This document shows positions 1 to 9,820 of a stretch of DNA of 64,000 nt, piece after piece; position 1 is the first letter of the stretch, and each line of letters begins with the position of its first letter. Origin of the DNA: an uncultured Bacteroidales bacterium. Lineage in GTDB: Bacteria; Bacteroidota; Bacteroidia; Bacteroidales; Muribaculaceae. The stretch lies in NCBI GenBank assembly GCA_946011725.1, contig CAMGBT010000001.1, positions 40,858-104,857 of the forward strand, written 5' to 3'. The translations under genes were made by a program, and so were the position numbers. The notes below the pieces were generated by a model. That model did no database searches and was not told the origin of the DNA. It saw only the letters and a program-made list of their open reading frames with translations.

Positions 1-1
1 T

Positions 2-388
2 CCTGGCTTCCACTCGCGCCACAATTCCGCCTACTGGTTGGACGACTCGCAGTGGTTGGGCATCGGGCCGTCCGCTCACTCGTTCGACGGCACCGTGCGG
101 CGCATCGACCACCCCGACACCGCACGCTGGCTGGCCGAGCTGCCGTATCCCTGCACCATCGAGGAGGAGACCGCCACCGAGCGGCTCAACGACTTCATCG
201 TGGCGGCCTTGCGCACAGCGCGCGGCCTCGACCTCGCCGCCATCGCGCCGCAGGATGCTTCGGCCATCCTCCGTGATGCCGAGCCGTACTTAGCCAACGG
301 CTCCATGACGTTGATTGATAATCACTTGGCTATCAAGGCTGAACACTGGCTCATCGCCGACAGCTTCATCCGCCGCCTGCTGCGTTAG
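2..388 (+). CDS. hemW: HemW-like radical SAM protein, C-terminal part (5' end outside window)
   Basis: Only the C-terminal ~128 residues are present. The frame is open from base 2, upstream of the TTG chosen by the ORF track at 38, and encodes HSRHNSAYW followed by LGIGPSAHSF, the conserved block of the HemW/coproporphyrinogen III oxidase-like family. HemW proteins are radical SAM enzymes that act as heme chaperones, and older annotations call them oxygen-independent coproporphyrinogen oxidases. The CxxxCxxC cluster motif would lie upstream, outside the window. The stop codon overlaps the trkH stop on the other strand by four bases, so the two genes converge with no spacer. The family assignment is firm for the visible part; completeness of the gene cannot be judged. 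Confidence 0.88.
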   Translation, partial: PGFHSRHNSAYWLDDSQWLGIGPSAHSFDGTVRRIDHPDTARWLAELPYPCTIEEETATERLNDFIVAALRTARGLDLAAIAPQDASAILRDAEPYLANGSMTLIDNHLAIKAEHWLIADSFIRRLLR

Positions 389-1848
389 CGGCGCCAGAAC
401 ACGCGCGTGAACAGCACCATGATGGTGAACACTTCCAAACGACCGATCACCATCAGCAACGACAGCACCCACTTGGCCGCGGTGGGCAGGGTGGTGAAGT
501 CATCGCCGTAGCCGATGATTGACGAGCCGATGCCGGTGTTGCAGATGCACGAAAGCGATGAGAAGAACGAGTCAACGAACGGGAAGCCCATCATCGACAG
601 CGCCACACCGCCCATCACCGTGGCGATGGCGAAGATAGCTAAGAACGACACCACCTTCTTGACCAAGTCTGGATTGACCACCCGGCCATTGATGCGCACC
701 GGCAGCACGGCGTTGGGCATCACGCAGTGCTTCACCTCGTTGCCGAGGTACTTGCTCAAGTAAATCAGACGGTCGATTTTCACACCGCCGCTGGTGGACC
801 CGGCGCAACCGCCGGAGAACATCATCAGTACCATCAGCGCCAAGATAAACGGTTCATACACAACGAATTGCGGAATTGTGTAACCCGTGGAAGTGATGGT
901 CGACACCACCATGAACGCCGGGTAGAGCACCACCTCGCGCCACGAACCAACCTTGCCGTCGCTCGCGGCAAACAAGGCGAAGCACGCAGTGAACAGCACC
1001 ACCACGATGATGAAGATGCGGAAGGTGCGGTCGGCCGCGATGGCACGCCACTGCAGCCGTGCCGCGCGGAATATCAGCGCGAAACAGGTGCCGCCTAAGA
1101 GCATGAAGATGGTGCAAACGGCCATCACGTAGTCGGAGTTGAACTCGCCGATGCCGCCGGCGCGGTTGGAGAATCCGCCGGTGGACACGGTGCCGAGAGC
1201 GTGGCACACGCTGTCGAACAGCGACATCGGCCCGAGCCAGTAGAGCACGGCCACGATGCCGGTGAGCGCCACGTAAACGCCCCAGAGCGCCATAGCGGTG
1301 TGTGAAATACGCGGAAGCAGCTTGTCATGCGTCACGCCGGTGACCTCGGCGTTGAACATCTGCAGGCCGCCGGTGGTGTTGAACGCCGGCACGATGGCCA
1401 AGGTGAACACGATGATACCCATGCCGCCGAGCCATTGCAGCAAGGCTTGCCACAGCAGCATGCCGTGGCTGTAGGTGAGCGCGGGCGCGGGTAAAACGGA
1501 TGCGCCGGTGGTGGTGAAGGCCGATGCGGCTTCGAAGAAGGCGCTGCTGATGTCGAGTTGCGGGTGGCACACGATGAATGGCATCATGCCGCCGATGCAG
1601 AAGGTGAGCCACACGGCGGCGGTGAGCAGATAGCCGTCGCGCTTGGCCAAACTGCGGCGCTTCTCGTGCACTCGGGTCAGAGCGAAGCCGCCGGCGATGG
1701 CCAACAGGGCGCAGCCGGCAAAGGGTAGGGCGTCGCTTTCCCGATACAGGAAGCAAGTAATGACAGGCAGAAACATGAACAACCCTTCGATTATCAGCAA
1801 CGAGCCGATAATGCGAATGATCATTCGGAAGTTGATGGAGCGCGACAT
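385..1848 (-). CDS. trkH: Trk-type K+ uptake channel subunit TrkH
   Basis: This 487-residue polytopic inner-membrane protein is the ion-conducting subunit of a Trk potassium uptake system. Four selectivity-filter loops can be seen in order: TTTGAS, VSTGGFS, ITSTGYT and CNTGIGS, each between hydrophobic helices as expected for the TrkH/KtrB superfamily of four tandem M1-P-M2 units. Length matches bacterial TrkH (about 480 residues). The start codon overlaps the trkA stop as ATGA, so the two are translationally coupled and TrkA is the expected NAD(H)-binding gating partner. It is the last gene of the minus-strand dxs-trkA-trkH block. Confidence 0.95.
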   Translation of the reverse strand: MSRSINFRMIIRIIGSLLIIEGLFMFLPVITCFLYRESDALPFAGCALLAIAGGFALTRVHEKRRSLAKRDGYLLTAAVWLTFCIGGMMPFIVCHPQLDISSAFFEAASAFTTTGASVLPAPALTYSHGMLLWQALLQWLGGMGIIVFTLAIVPAFNTTGGLQMFNAEVTGVTHDKLLPRISHTAMALWGVYVALTGIVAVLYWLGPMSLFDSVCHALGTVSTGGFSNRAGGIGEFNSDYVMAVCTIFMLLGGTCFALIFRAARLQWRAIAADRTFRIFIIVVVLFTACFALFAASDGKVGSWREVVLYPAFMVVSTITSTGYTIPQFVVYEPFILALMVLMMFSGGCAGSTSGGVKIDRLIYLSKYLGNEVKHCVMPNAVLPVRINGRVVNPDLVKKVVSFLAIFAIATVMGGVALSMMGFPFVDSFFSSLSCICNTGIGSSIIGYGDDFTTLPTAAKWVLSLLMVIGRLEVFTIMVLFTRVFWRR

Positions 1849-3179
1849 CAGTTGAACAGTTTTTCAGCCTTGTGGAGCGAACCGGCCAAGCAGAAGATCA
1901 TCACGCGGTCGCCGGTGCGGAAGGTGGTGTTACCGGTGACGAGCATGCCTTGGTCGTCGCGGATGAGGGCGGCAAGGGTCATATTGCTGTCGAGGCGCAA
2001 ATCGCGCACGGGGCCGCGGGTGATTTTGGCGTTGGGCTTCACTTCCAATTCGGCCACTTCGGCATCGGTGAGCGCCAAGCACTTCGAGGTGCTTACATCG
2101 GCATCGAGCAGCAACTGGAAAATGGAGCTGCCGGCCAGGAGTTTCTTATTGATTACCGTGCCGATACCGAGGCTCTCGGCCTGCGGTATGAACTGAATGT
2201 CCTCGACTTCGGCCACGCTCTTGGCGATGCCGTACTCCTTGGCAGTCAGGGTGGTGAGGATGTTGGATTCGCTGCTGGGCGAGAGGGTGATGAATGCGTC
2301 GGAATCGTCGATGCCGGCATCGAGCAGCACTTCCGGGTCGCGGGCGTCGCCGAAAATGATGTCGGCGTCGGGACATTTTTCGCACAGGCGATTGCACGTC
2401 TCGCGGTTGTTGTCGATGATGGTGAAGCGGAAGCGGTCGCGGGCCAAGTCGACCAAGCGGATGGCGATTTTGCTGCCACCCATGATGAGCACGCGCTTGA
2501 TTTTGCGCTGCACTTTGCCGCACAGGCGCACCAACTCATCCACATGCTCGCGGGTGGTGGTGATGTAGAGGATGTCGCCGGCGAGCATGGCATCGTTGCC
2601 GCGGGGGATGATGGTTTCGTTGTTGCGACGGATGGCTGACACGTGGAAATGGCCCATGGAGGCGAAGTCTTTGAGCTGCATGCCGGCCAACGGAGCGTTG
2701 TCGCGCAGCTTCACGCCCACCAAGATGATGCGGCCTTCGTGGAGCTCAAACCAATTGCGCACCCACGAGTGCTCAAGTGCCGTAACTATCTCTTTGGCAG
2801 CCAAATACTCCGGGTAGATGAGCCGATCCACGCCCATACGCTCCATGGTGTGGCGGTTGTCCGGGTCCAAGAATCCGTAGTGCGACACGCGCGCCACGGT
2901 GCACTTGGCGCCCAAGCTTTTGGCGATGGAGCAGGCCACCAAGTTGGTGGATTCAAAGGGGGTAACGGCTATGAACAGGTCGGCGCTGCCCACCGAGGCG
3001 TCCTTCTGGGCGAAGAACGAGGTGGGGCTGCCGCATTCGGTCATCAGATTGTAATCCGCATCGAGTTCGGCCAACTTTTCGCGGTCTTTGTCGATGATGA
3101 TAATGTCTTGATTTTCATTCGACAAGAGTTTAGCCAAGTGCGTGCCTACTTCGCCGGCACCGGCAATCACTATCTTCAT
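1848..3179 (-). CDS. trkA: Trk system regulatory protein TrkA
   Basis: This 443-residue cytosolic protein has two consecutive RCK units. The N-terminal Rossmann motif is [10 protein letters not shown] at residues 7-16, and a second nucleotide-binding fold begins near [13 protein letters not shown] around residue 230. Each is followed by an RCK_C segment. This duplicated layout is typical of full-length TrkA, which binds NAD(H) and forms a gating ring under TrkH. The gene overlaps dxs upstream by four bases and trkH downstream by three, so the three are probably co-translated. Confidence 0.95.
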   Translation of the reverse strand: MKIVIAGAGEVGTHLAKLLSNENQDIIIIDKDREKLAELDADYNLMTECGSPTSFFAQKDASVGSADLFIAVTPFESTNLVACSIAKSLGAKCTVARVSHYGFLDPDNRHTMERMGVDRLIYPEYLAAKEIVTALEHSWVRNWFELHEGRIILVGVKLRDNAPLAGMQLKDFASMGHFHVSAIRRNNETIIPRGNDAMLAGDILYITTTREHVDELVRLCGKVQRKIKRVLIMGGSKIAIRLVDLARDRFRFTIIDNNRETCNRLCEKCPDADIIFGDARDPEVLLDAGIDDSDAFITLSPSSESNILTTLTAKEYGIAKSVAEVEDIQFIPQAESLGIGTVINKKLLAGSSIFQLLLDADVSTSKCLALTDAEVAELEVKPNAKITRGPVRDLRLDSNMTLAALIRDDQGMLVTGNTTFRTGDRVMIFCLAGSLHKAEKLFN

Positions 3180-5098
3180 TTGTTCACAACGGATTTAATG
3201 GTGTTAACAATCGAATCGGCATCGAAGCCACAGAGCTTCTGGAGCTGAGCCACAGTGCCTTGCGGGATAAAACGGTCGGGAATGCCCATGCGCACGATTG
3301 TGGGGGCGAACCCGTGGGCAATCATCCATTGCTGCACGGCATCGCCGAGGCCGCCTTTCACCGTGCCGTCCTCCACCGTGATGATGGGGCACTGCTTTTG
3401 GGCCACCTCGCGCAGGATGTCTTCGTCGATGGGCTTGAGGAATATCATATCGTAATGCGCCACGCTGATGTCGGGGCATTGGGCTATGGCATCGGCCACG
3501 TTGTAAGCGGTGGTGCCGATGGTGAGTACGGCCACGTCGGAGCCGTCGGCCAAACGGCGGCCGCGGCCGATTTCAATCGGAGTGAGGTCGCACTTCCAGT
3601 CGGCATTGCGGCCGGCTCCGCGCGGATAGCGGATGGCCATCGGGCCGTGTGTGCCCTCGGCAGCGGTGGCCATAAGCCGGCGCAAGGTGTGCTCATCGGC
3701 GGGTGCCGACACGGTCATATTCGGCACGGCTCGCATGTAAGCGAGGTCGAGCGCACCGTGGTGAGTGGCGCCGTCTTCGCCCACGATGCCGGCGCGGTCG
3801 ATGCAGAATGTCACCGGCAGACGTTGCAGGGCTATGTCGTTGATTATCTGGTCGTAACTGCGCTGGAGGAAGCTCGAATAGATGGCTGCAAAGGGCAGCA
3901 AGCCTTCCTTGGCCAAGCCCCCGGCAAAGGTCACGGCGTGGCCTTCGGAGATACCCACGTCGAACACCCGTTCGGGCATTTCCTTTTGCAGAATCGACAC
4001 GGACGTGCCCGACGGCATTGCGGCCGTGATGCCCATGATGCGCGAGTCGCGGCGAGCCAACTCCAGCAGGGTGTGGCCGAACACGTCCTGAAACTTGGGC
4101 GGCTTCGGCGCATCGCTCTTGGCTGATTCGGCGGCGCGGCGGCCGGTGGCGGGGTCGAACTTGCCCGGAGCATGCCAGTGGGCGGGGTCGGCTTCGGCCG
4201 GCGCGTAGCCCTTGCCCTTGATGGTGCGCAGGTGCAGAAGGCGCGGACCGTCCATGTCCTTGATGTCGGAAAGTACGCGCACTATCTTTATCACATCGTG
4301 ACCGTCGAACGGTCCGAAGTAGCGGATGTTGAGCCCTTCGAAGATGTTTTGCTCGTGCACAATCAGCGCTTTGAGGCTATTGTTGAAGCGGAGGATGGCA
4401 CCGCGCGAGCCATCGCTCACCAAATGGAGCTTGCGCAGAAATTTGTACATGCGTAATCGCCAGCGGTTGTAAGCGGGCGAGGTGGTGATGTGTGCGAGGT
4501 ATGAATTGAGCGAGCCGACGTTGCGGTCGATCGACATATCGTTGTCATTCAACACGATAAGCAGATTGTTGGGCGTGTTGGCAGCGTTGTTGATGCCTTC
4601 GAACGCCAAGCCGCCGCTCACCGAAGCGTCGCCGATGATGGCCACCACGTTGCGCTTCTCGCCTTTGAGCCGCGAGGCCACGGCCATGCCCAAGGCGGCG
4701 GAGATGGAGTTGGAGGCGTGGCCGGCGGAGAAGGTGTCGTAGGGCGACTCGTCGGGGTTGGGGAAGCCGCTCAACCCGCCGAAGGTGCGGTTGGTGGCGA
4801 AGCGGTCGCGCCTACCGGTGAGGATCTTGTGGCCGTAGGCTTGGTGGCCAACGTCCCACACCAACCGGTCGTTGGGCGTATCGAACACGTAATGAAGCGC
4901 CACGGTTATCTCCACCGCGCCCATGCTCGATGCAAAGTGGCCGGGATTCACCGCGCAAGCGTTGATGATAAACTCGCGCAGCTCGTCGCACACTTGCGGC
5001 AAGGCTTCTACCGGCAGCTTACGCAGGTCGGCCGGCGAATTGATCTTGGCGAGCAAGTTTTCGGCGGAATATGGCTTATTATCGGTCCTTTTTGTCAT
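3176..5098 (-). CDS. dxs: 1-deoxy-D-xylulose-5-phosphate synthase
   Basis: Dxs condenses pyruvate and glyceraldehyde-3-phosphate in the first step of the MEP isoprenoid pathway and uses thiamine diphosphate. The 640-residue product has [15 protein letters not shown] near residue 83, the ThDP/Mg motif [18 protein letters not shown], and the central [18 protein letters not shown] block. These are all diagnostic of Dxs rather than transketolase or pyruvate dehydrogenase E1. Length is usual for the family. It overlaps trkA by four bases at its 3' end and the small membrane gene at its 5' end, which points to a shared transcript. Confidence 0.97.
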   Translation of the reverse strand: MTKRTDNKPYSAENLLAKINSPADLRKLPVEALPQVCDELREFIINACAVNPGHFASSMGAVEITVALHYVFDTPNDRLVWDVGHQAYGHKILTGRRDRFATNRTFGGLSGFPNPDESPYDTFSAGHASNSISAALGMAVASRLKGEKRNVVAIIGDASVSGGLAFEGINNAANTPNNLLIVLNDNDMSIDRNVGSLNSYLAHITTSPAYNRWRLRMYKFLRKLHLVSDGSRGAILRFNNSLKALIVHEQNIFEGLNIRYFGPFDGHDVIKIVRVLSDIKDMDGPRLLHLRTIKGKGYAPAEADPAHWHAPGKFDPATGRRAAESAKSDAPKPPKFQDVFGHTLLELARRDSRIMGITAAMPSGTSVSILQKEMPERVFDVGISEGHAVTFAGGLAKEGLLPFAAIYSSFLQRSYDQIINDIALQRLPVTFCIDRAGIVGEDGATHHGALDLAYMRAVPNMTVSAPADEHTLRRLMATAAEGTHGPMAIRYPRGAGRNADWKCDLTPIEIGRGRRLADGSDVAVLTIGTTAYNVADAIAQCPDISVAHYDMIFLKPIDEDILREVAQKQCPIITVEDGTVKGGLGDAVQQWMIAHGFAPTIVRMGIPDRFIPQGTVAQLQKLCGFDADSIVNTIKSVVNK

Positions 5099-5261
5099 TT
5101 TTCACGTATTTCTTATACATCGGGACGAACACAATGATAGCACTTGCCACAATCACAAATGCCAAGTAAGGAGTCAGGGGGCGAGTGGACAGCAGCAAAG
5201 CCACCACGGCCAACCACAAAACGCCTAATATCACGAAACGTATAATTACAGAAGTATTCAT
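5079..5261 (-). CDS. Small two-helix membrane protein, unknown function
   Basis: I take the ATG at 5261 (MNTSVIIRF), which gives 60 residues. The ORF-track start at 5297 adds 12 residues that do not look like a protein N-terminus. Two hydrophobic stretches (about residues 5-23 and 29-47) and a very basic tail [11 protein letters not shown] predict a hairpin membrane protein with a cytoplasmic C-terminus. It lies between the ABC exporter and dxs and overlaps the dxs start by 20 bases, so it is probably part of that operon. I do not recognise a family. Confidence 0.6.
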   Translation of the reverse strand: MNTSVIIRFVILGVLWLAVVALLLSTRPLTPYLAFVIVASAIIVFVPMYKKYVKNDKKDR

Positions 5262-5301
5262 CAATGCAAAGTTACGAATTATGCACGGAATAACCAAATT
5301 T

Positions 5302-7128
5302 TTAGAGGTTTTGCATCTCCACCAGTCGGCGATAATGGCCGTTGAGGTTCATCAGCTCGGTGTGGGTGCCGCGTTCCACGATGCGGCCTTCGTGCAATAC
5401 GCAAATGAGGTCGGCATTGCGGATGGTCGACAGACGGTGGGCGATGACGATGGTGGTGCGATTCTTCATTAGGTTGTCAAGTGCTTGCTGCACAAGTACT
5501 TCGCTCTCGGTGTCGAGAGCCGATGTGGCTTCGTCGAGGATGAGTACGGGCGGGTTCTTGAGGATGGCACGGGCAATGGAAATGCGTTGGCGTTGACCGC
5601 CGGAGAGGCGGCAACCGCGGTCGCCGATTGAGGTTTGATAGCCGTCGTCGGTGTCCATGATGAAGTCGTGGGCATTGGCTATGCGGGCGGCGGCTTCCAC
5701 CTGCTCTTGTGTGGCATTGTCCACGCCGAAGGCGATGTTGGCGAAGAAGGTGTCGTTGAAGAGGATGGCTTCTTGGTTCACATTGCCCATGAGGCCGCGC
5801 AAATCGGACACGCGCAGCGAGCGGATGTCGACGCCGTCGATGGTGATGGAGCCGGAGTCCACGTCGTAGAATCGCGGCAGCAGGTCGGCCAAGGTGGTCT
5901 TGCCCGAGCCGGATTGGCCTACCAAGGCCACAGTGGTGCCGGGACGGATGGTGAGGTTGATGTCGGTGAGCACTTGGCGCGTGCCGTAGCTGAAATTCAC
6001 ATCGGTGTAGGTGATGGTGTGGGGCTTATTGTCAAGTGTTACAGGCTGTTGCGGGTCGGCGATGGGATTCTCGGCATTGAGGATGCGGTCCACGCGCTCC
6101 ATCGAGGCCAAGCCTTTCTGAACCGAGTATACAGCCTTTGAGAGGTCCTTGGCGGGGTTGATGATGGAGTAGAATACCACCATGTAATAGATGAAGGTGG
6201 GCGCTTCGAGCGATGAGCTGCCGTCCAAAATCAGGCTGCCGCCAAACCACAGGATGATGGCGATGGCCGTGGTGCCCAAGAACTCGCTCATGGGATGGGC
6301 CAGCGATTGGCGACGCGCCACCTTGTTGGAGATGTCGTAGAACACTTGGTTGTCGCGGTGGAAACGGTGGCGCACCTTGCTTTCGGCGTTGAATGCCTTG
6401 ATGATGCGCAAGCCGCCAAGGGTCTCTTCGATGTTCGACATCAGCAACCCCCACTGGTTCTGACCCTCGAGCGATTGGCGCTTGAGCCGCTTGCCTACGC
6501 GCCCCATCACCATGCCCGCCAACGGTAGCAGAATGAATACAAACAAGGTTAACTGCCACGAAATCAGCAACATCATCGTCAGACACACGATTATCATCAC
6601 CGGATTCTTGAACATCATGTCGAGCGAGGCCATAATCGAGTTCTCAATCTCGGCCACGTCGCCGCTCATGCGCGCCATCACGTCGCCCTTGCGCTCGGTG
6701 GTGAAGAAGCCGATGGGCAAAGTGGTGATTTTGTTGTAGATATAATTGCGGATGTCGCGCACGATGCCCGAGCGCATCGGCACAATGTAATAGAGGCTCA
6801 AGTAGGTGGTGCCCGTCTTCAGCGCGGTCATAATCACCAACGCCACGGCCAGTCCGGCCAAGGTCATCACAGGCCCGAACGACGCTATCGACTCCTGCAC
6901 GTAGTAGTAAAAATCATTCACAACCACGTCCTTGAGCGAGCCCGCGCCCATGGCCATATACTCATAATGCACATCCTTAATTTTGAACAGCATCTCGAGT
7001 ATCGGAATGATCAGCGCGAACGAAAACAGCGTCAAAAACGCCGCCAATATATTAAATAATACATTGAGAATCAGATACTTCTTATAAGGCGGCACAAATC
7101 GCCGCAAAATCTTAAAAAATTCTTTCAT
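5302..7128 (-). CDS. ABC exporter, MsbA-like lipid/multidrug half-transporter
   Basis: This 608-residue half-transporter has an N-terminal six-helix membrane domain and a C-terminal nucleotide-binding domain. Visible motifs are Walker A GQSGSGKTT, signature LSGGQRQRISIARA, Walker B PVLILDEATSALD and the H-loop IAHRLSTI. The start MKEFFKILRRFVPPYKKY at 7128 is preferred because that N-terminus is typical of Bacteroidales MsbA-like exporters; the ORF-track start runs 11 codons into the upstream methylase gene. A lipid A or multidrug substrate is inferred from family resemblance only. The 5' flank is the restriction-modification island, so the native promoter may have been displaced. Confidence 0.9.
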   Translation of the reverse strand: MKEFFKILRRFVPPYKKYLILNVLFNILAAFLTLFSFALIIPILEMLFKIKDVHYEYMAMGAGSLKDVVVNDFYYYVQESIASFGPVMTLAGLAVALVIMTALKTGTTYLSLYYIVPMRSGIVRDIRNYIYNKITTLPIGFFTTERKGDVMARMSGDVAEIENSIMASLDMMFKNPVMIIVCLTMMLLISWQLTLFVFILLPLAGMVMGRVGKRLKRQSLEGQNQWGLLMSNIEETLGGLRIIKAFNAESKVRHRFHRDNQVFYDISNKVARRQSLAHPMSEFLGTTAIAIILWFGGSLILDGSSSLEAPTFIYYMVVFYSIINPAKDLSKAVYSVQKGLASMERVDRILNAENPIADPQQPVTLDNKPHTITYTDVNFSYGTRQVLTDINLTIRPGTTVALVGQSGSGKTTLADLLPRFYDVDSGSITIDGVDIRSLRVSDLRGLMGNVNQEAILFNDTFFANIAFGVDNATQEQVEAAARIANAHDFIMDTDDGYQTSIGDRGCRLSGGQRQRISIARAILKNPPVLILDEATSALDTESEVLVQQALDNLMKNRTTIVIAHRLSTIRNADLICVLHEGRIVERGTHTELMNLNGHYRRLVEMQNL

Positions 7129-7138
7129 CAAATACAAG

Positions 7139-8017
7139 TTAAAAAGGCGGTTCAGGACCATAGTTTACAGAATCATCGCAAACCATACCATCGTTCATCA
7201 GAAATGATAAATCTTTAATCTTTGATAAATAGGTATTACGTACCGATAAGTCGTTTAACTCAATTCTTCTTTTGCGGCCCATTTCAGCAAATACCAATTC
7301 TTTTTCGATACCGAGGTAACGACGGCCGCATAGAGTGGCAGCAATACCAGTGGTGGATGAGCCCGCAAAAGGATCAAGAATCCAACTGCCGTAATTTGTT
7401 GCAGCCAGAATGATTCTCACTAAAAGAGCCAATGGCTTTTGAGTAGGGTGCTTGCCGCAAGATTTTTCCCAAGGAGCAATCGCCGGCAATCTCCATACAT
7501 CTGTCATTTGTTTACCCTCGTTTATAGTTTTCATGAGTTCATAATTGTATATATGCGGCACTTTGGGTGATTTGCGTGCCCAAATAATGAACTCTGTGGA
7601 AAATGTAAAATACCGGCAAGAGATATTTGGCGGTGGATTAGTTTTTGCCCATGTAATAACATTAAGAATTTTGTAGCCTAATTCAGTAAGAACACTGGCA
7701 ATGGCGAAGATATTATGGTGCGTACCTGAAATCCAGATGGTTCCATTATCTGTCAGCTTATTTCTACATAGCGATAACCATCTACGATTAAAATCAGTGA
7801 TGAATTCCGGCGAACCTCCTTTGTCCCAATCACCTTTATCAACGCAGACAACTTTCCCCGCTTGATAACTAATCCCCCCATTCGAAAGAAAATAAGGCGG
7901 GTCTGCAAAAATCATATCAAATTTGAAATCGAATTGATTTAGCACATCGAAACAATCACCATTTACTATGGTGAAGTCGCGATTATCCGATTTATAATAT
8001 GATGCTATTGCAGTCAT
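7139..8017 (-). CDS. Beta-class adenine-N6 DNA methyltransferase of GATC system (DpnA/MboC-like)
   Basis: The 292-residue protein carries the catalytic motif IV as FADPPYFLSNGG at about residue 37 and the AdoMet motif DPFAGSSTTGIAA near the C-terminus. Motif IV preceding motif I defines the beta class. The DPPYFLSNGG context is close to DpnA of the DpnII system, a methylase that can modify single-stranded DNA and protect incoming transforming DNA. The gene overlaps the nuclease gene by an ATGA and is third in the cassette, as in the MboI system. Target GATC is inferred from the neighbouring Dam-like methylase and DpnII-like nuclease. Confidence 0.88.
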   Translation of the reverse strand: MTAIASYYKSDNRDFTIVNGDCFDVLNQFDFKFDMIFADPPYFLSNGGISYQAGKVVCVDKGDWDKGGSPEFITDFNRRWLSLCRNKLTDNGTIWISGTHHNIFAIASVLTELGYKILNVITWAKTNPPPNISCRYFTFSTEFIIWARKSPKVPHIYNYELMKTINEGKQMTDVWRLPAIAPWEKSCGKHPTQKPLALLVRIILAATNYGSWILDPFAGSSTTGIAATLCGRRYLGIEKELVFAEMGRKRRIELNDLSVRNTYLSKIKDLSFLMNDGMVCDDSVNYGPEPPF

Positions 8018-8841
8018 TGATTATCTTTGATAAGATTAATGAAGTCAAAGATGGTTGTAAGGTTGTATACGCTTGGGATGTGAGCGAGTGCTTCTTCAAG
8101 TTTATTGCTCGCGGATTCCCATCCGGTACCATCGGTAATCCACACGAACTCAAAGCCTGGAACTGAGTTGATTCTTGGAGCTAATTCAGTGTATGCACGG
8201 GCTACTTCATTTAACTTCGAACCGCTGCTTGTGTAGAAATTCACCTCAATAAGGTATTGCTTGTTACGTGTAGAGATATGGAAGTCAAATCGTTTTTTGT
8301 CTGCGCCCAAAGCATTGAGAAGCTCCGGAAATTGCGAAGAATTGACTTGGCTGGCAAATGTGATACTATTAGCTGTGAAAAGATTGGCTACTAATCGCTC
8401 CATGATCTTGCCTCCTCGGTTCTTGCGAGCATTTGTATCCAATCCAACTTCGATACCAAACACATAGTCAACAAGGTTTTTTATTTGTTTGGCCTGAAAG
8501 ATTTCGGCAAGGCCGGATTCTTTTAGGAATGCGGATACCTGTTGTGGCGAGTTAAAGTAGTCGGATACTAAACGCACGATGCCGTCGCTACTGATTGTTT
8601 TCTTATTGTCTTCTTTTCTGATTGCAATAAGAATATCTAACACGGAAAACACCTTGGGATTTTCAGCCCAAAGGCGAGCAACTGCTGCATCAACATCTTC
8701 TTGACCGATTAGATAGTTAAGCTGGTTAAGCTTTATCGAGATAGCTTCGATATGCTCTTTAACTTTGTTAAAGTCAACATAATCGCCCAAAGAGTAATGA
8801 GTCTCTTTTAAAGCAGATAAGAATGAATTTATATCAGCCAT
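8014..8841 (-). CDS. Type II restriction endonuclease, DpnII/MboI family (GATC)
   Basis: This 275-residue protein resembles DpnII-family restriction enzymes along its length. The core near residues 165-215 includes GGKIMERLVANLF, KKRFDFHIS and the catalytic-like strand KQYLIEVNFYTSSGSKLNE. There, D and E-x-N stand in the places of the PD-(D/E)xK acidic residues. DpnII enzymes cut unmethylated GATC. The gene sits between two adenine methylases, 4 bp after the first and overlapping the second, which makes restriction function very likely. I see no frameshift. Confidence 0.88.
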   Translation of the reverse strand: MADINSFLSALKETHYSLGDYVDFNKVKEHIEAISIKLNQLNYLIGQEDVDAAVARLWAENPKVFSVLDILIAIRKEDNKKTISSDGIVRLVSDYFNSPQQVSAFLKESGLAEIFQAKQIKNLVDYVFGIEVGLDTNARKNRGGKIMERLVANLFTANSITFASQVNSSQFPELLNALGADKKRFDFHISTRNKQYLIEVNFYTSSGSKLNEVARAYTELAPRINSVPGFEFVWITDGTGWESASNKLEEALAHIPSVYNLTTIFDFINLIKDNQ

Positions 8842-8845
8842 TTTG

Positions 8846-9769
8846 TTATCCTTTGATTAACGAATAATTACGAATTAGAAGCTCGGATAGCGAACCTCGT
8901 TTGGTTCCAATAGAGTTTATCGCTCGTTTGGCATTGACATGCTCAATGAAGAAGTCTTTATAAAGGTCAACAAGGAATGTGTCATCGGAATTTACAGCCG
9001 TACCATCGGAATTACTGAGCAAACCATAGCAGCCTCGTTGTGAAATTGTTTTGAAAAACTCACAGAGACGTTGCTGCTCAGCATCATTGAAAGCTTCTTT
9101 TGTGTATGAGTTGAAGTTTGACGTTGAACTAAGTGGTCTGTAAGGAGGATCAAAATAAATCACAGTGTAGCCGTCAATATATTTTTCAACTTGGCAAAAA
9201 TCGCCATTGAGAATAATGACACTCTGTAGTAATTTGCTATCAGCGATAATCAACTCTTCATCGCAAATAGTAGGGTTAATATATTTACCGAAGGGAACGT
9301 TAAAGCATCCTTTAGAATTCTCTCGATATAGGCCATTGAAACATGTGCGGTTGAGAAACAGCATATATGCTGCATCCTCAATATTGGAATTACCGGCGGT
9401 ATTAAAAGCCTTTCTGATTTCTAAGAAGTATTCTTGCTGACTCTCGGAATTGCCAAGCGATCGATATTCGGTTTGCAAATTTTGGAGCACTTCAATTAAA
9501 TGCCAAGGATAGTCCCTTATCGTTTGGTAAGTGTTGATTAGACGTGGGTTCTTGTCATTGATGATAGCTCTTGAAATATTGGGATACTTTTGTAGCATGT
9601 GAAACAGCAGTGCTCCACCTCCAACAAACGGTTCGATATACGTAATATTATGTTGAGAATCAATCCCCTTTGGTAGAAACGTATCAATCGTAGGCAATAA
9701 TTGTGTTTTGCCTCCCGCCCATTTTAAGAACGGACGTGCTTTAATATTTGATGAGGTTTGAATTTGCAT
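8846..9769 (-). CDS. Dam-type GATC adenine-N6 methyltransferase (DpnM/MboA-like)
   Basis: This 307-residue alpha-class methylase has FLKWAGGKTQLL near the N-terminus, the AdoMet-binding YIEPFVGGGALLF, and catalytic YFDPPYRPLS in the second half, as in Dam and DpnM. The ATG at 9769 is chosen over the ORF-track TTG at 9799. The TTG lies inside a TACCTTTG promoter box, and MQIQTSS leads directly into the family's N-terminus. It is the first gene of the three-gene GATC modification-restriction cassette. G+C by hand count is 40 percent in the line at 9541, against 68 percent in birA at 9901, which fits horizontal acquisition. Confidence 0.93.
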   Translation of the reverse strand: MQIQTSSNIKARPFLKWAGGKTQLLPTIDTFLPKGIDSQHNITYIEPFVGGGALLFHMLQKYPNISRAIINDKNPRLINTYQTIRDYPWHLIEVLQNLQTEYRSLGNSESQQEYFLEIRKAFNTAGNSNIEDAAYMLFLNRTCFNGLYRENSKGCFNVPFGKYINPTICDEELIIADSKLLQSVIILNGDFCQVEKYIDGYTVIYFDPPYRPLSSTSNFNSYTKEAFNDAEQQRLCEFFKTISQRGCYGLLSNSDGTAVNSDDTFLVDLYKDFFIEHVNAKRAINSIGTKRGSLSELLIRNYSLIKG

Positions 9770-9788
9770 ACGGTTTGTAAAATATTTG

Positions 9789-9796
9789 CAAAGGTA
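9789..9796 (-). promoter_or_regulatory. Bacteroidetes -7 box for the restriction-modification cassette
   Basis: On the minus strand this reads TACCTTTG, a perfect match to the Bacteroidetes TAnnTTTG -7 element. It is 20 bp upstream of the methylase ATG at 9769 and overlaps the TTG start proposed by the ORF track. Confidence 0.7.
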
Positions 9797-9820
9797 CAAA
9801 TAATTTTTGAATCCATGAAT

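Noticed and set aside
9769-9799. TTG start at 9799 for the Dam-like methylase
   Set aside because: The TTG is part of the TACCTTTG promoter element, so the extra residues would not be transcribed; the ATG at 9769 matches the family start.
7130-9800. Integrase or transposase responsible for the restriction-modification island
   Set aside because: All ORFs in the island are accounted for by the two methylases and the nuclease; no recombinase or flanking direct repeats were found by eye.
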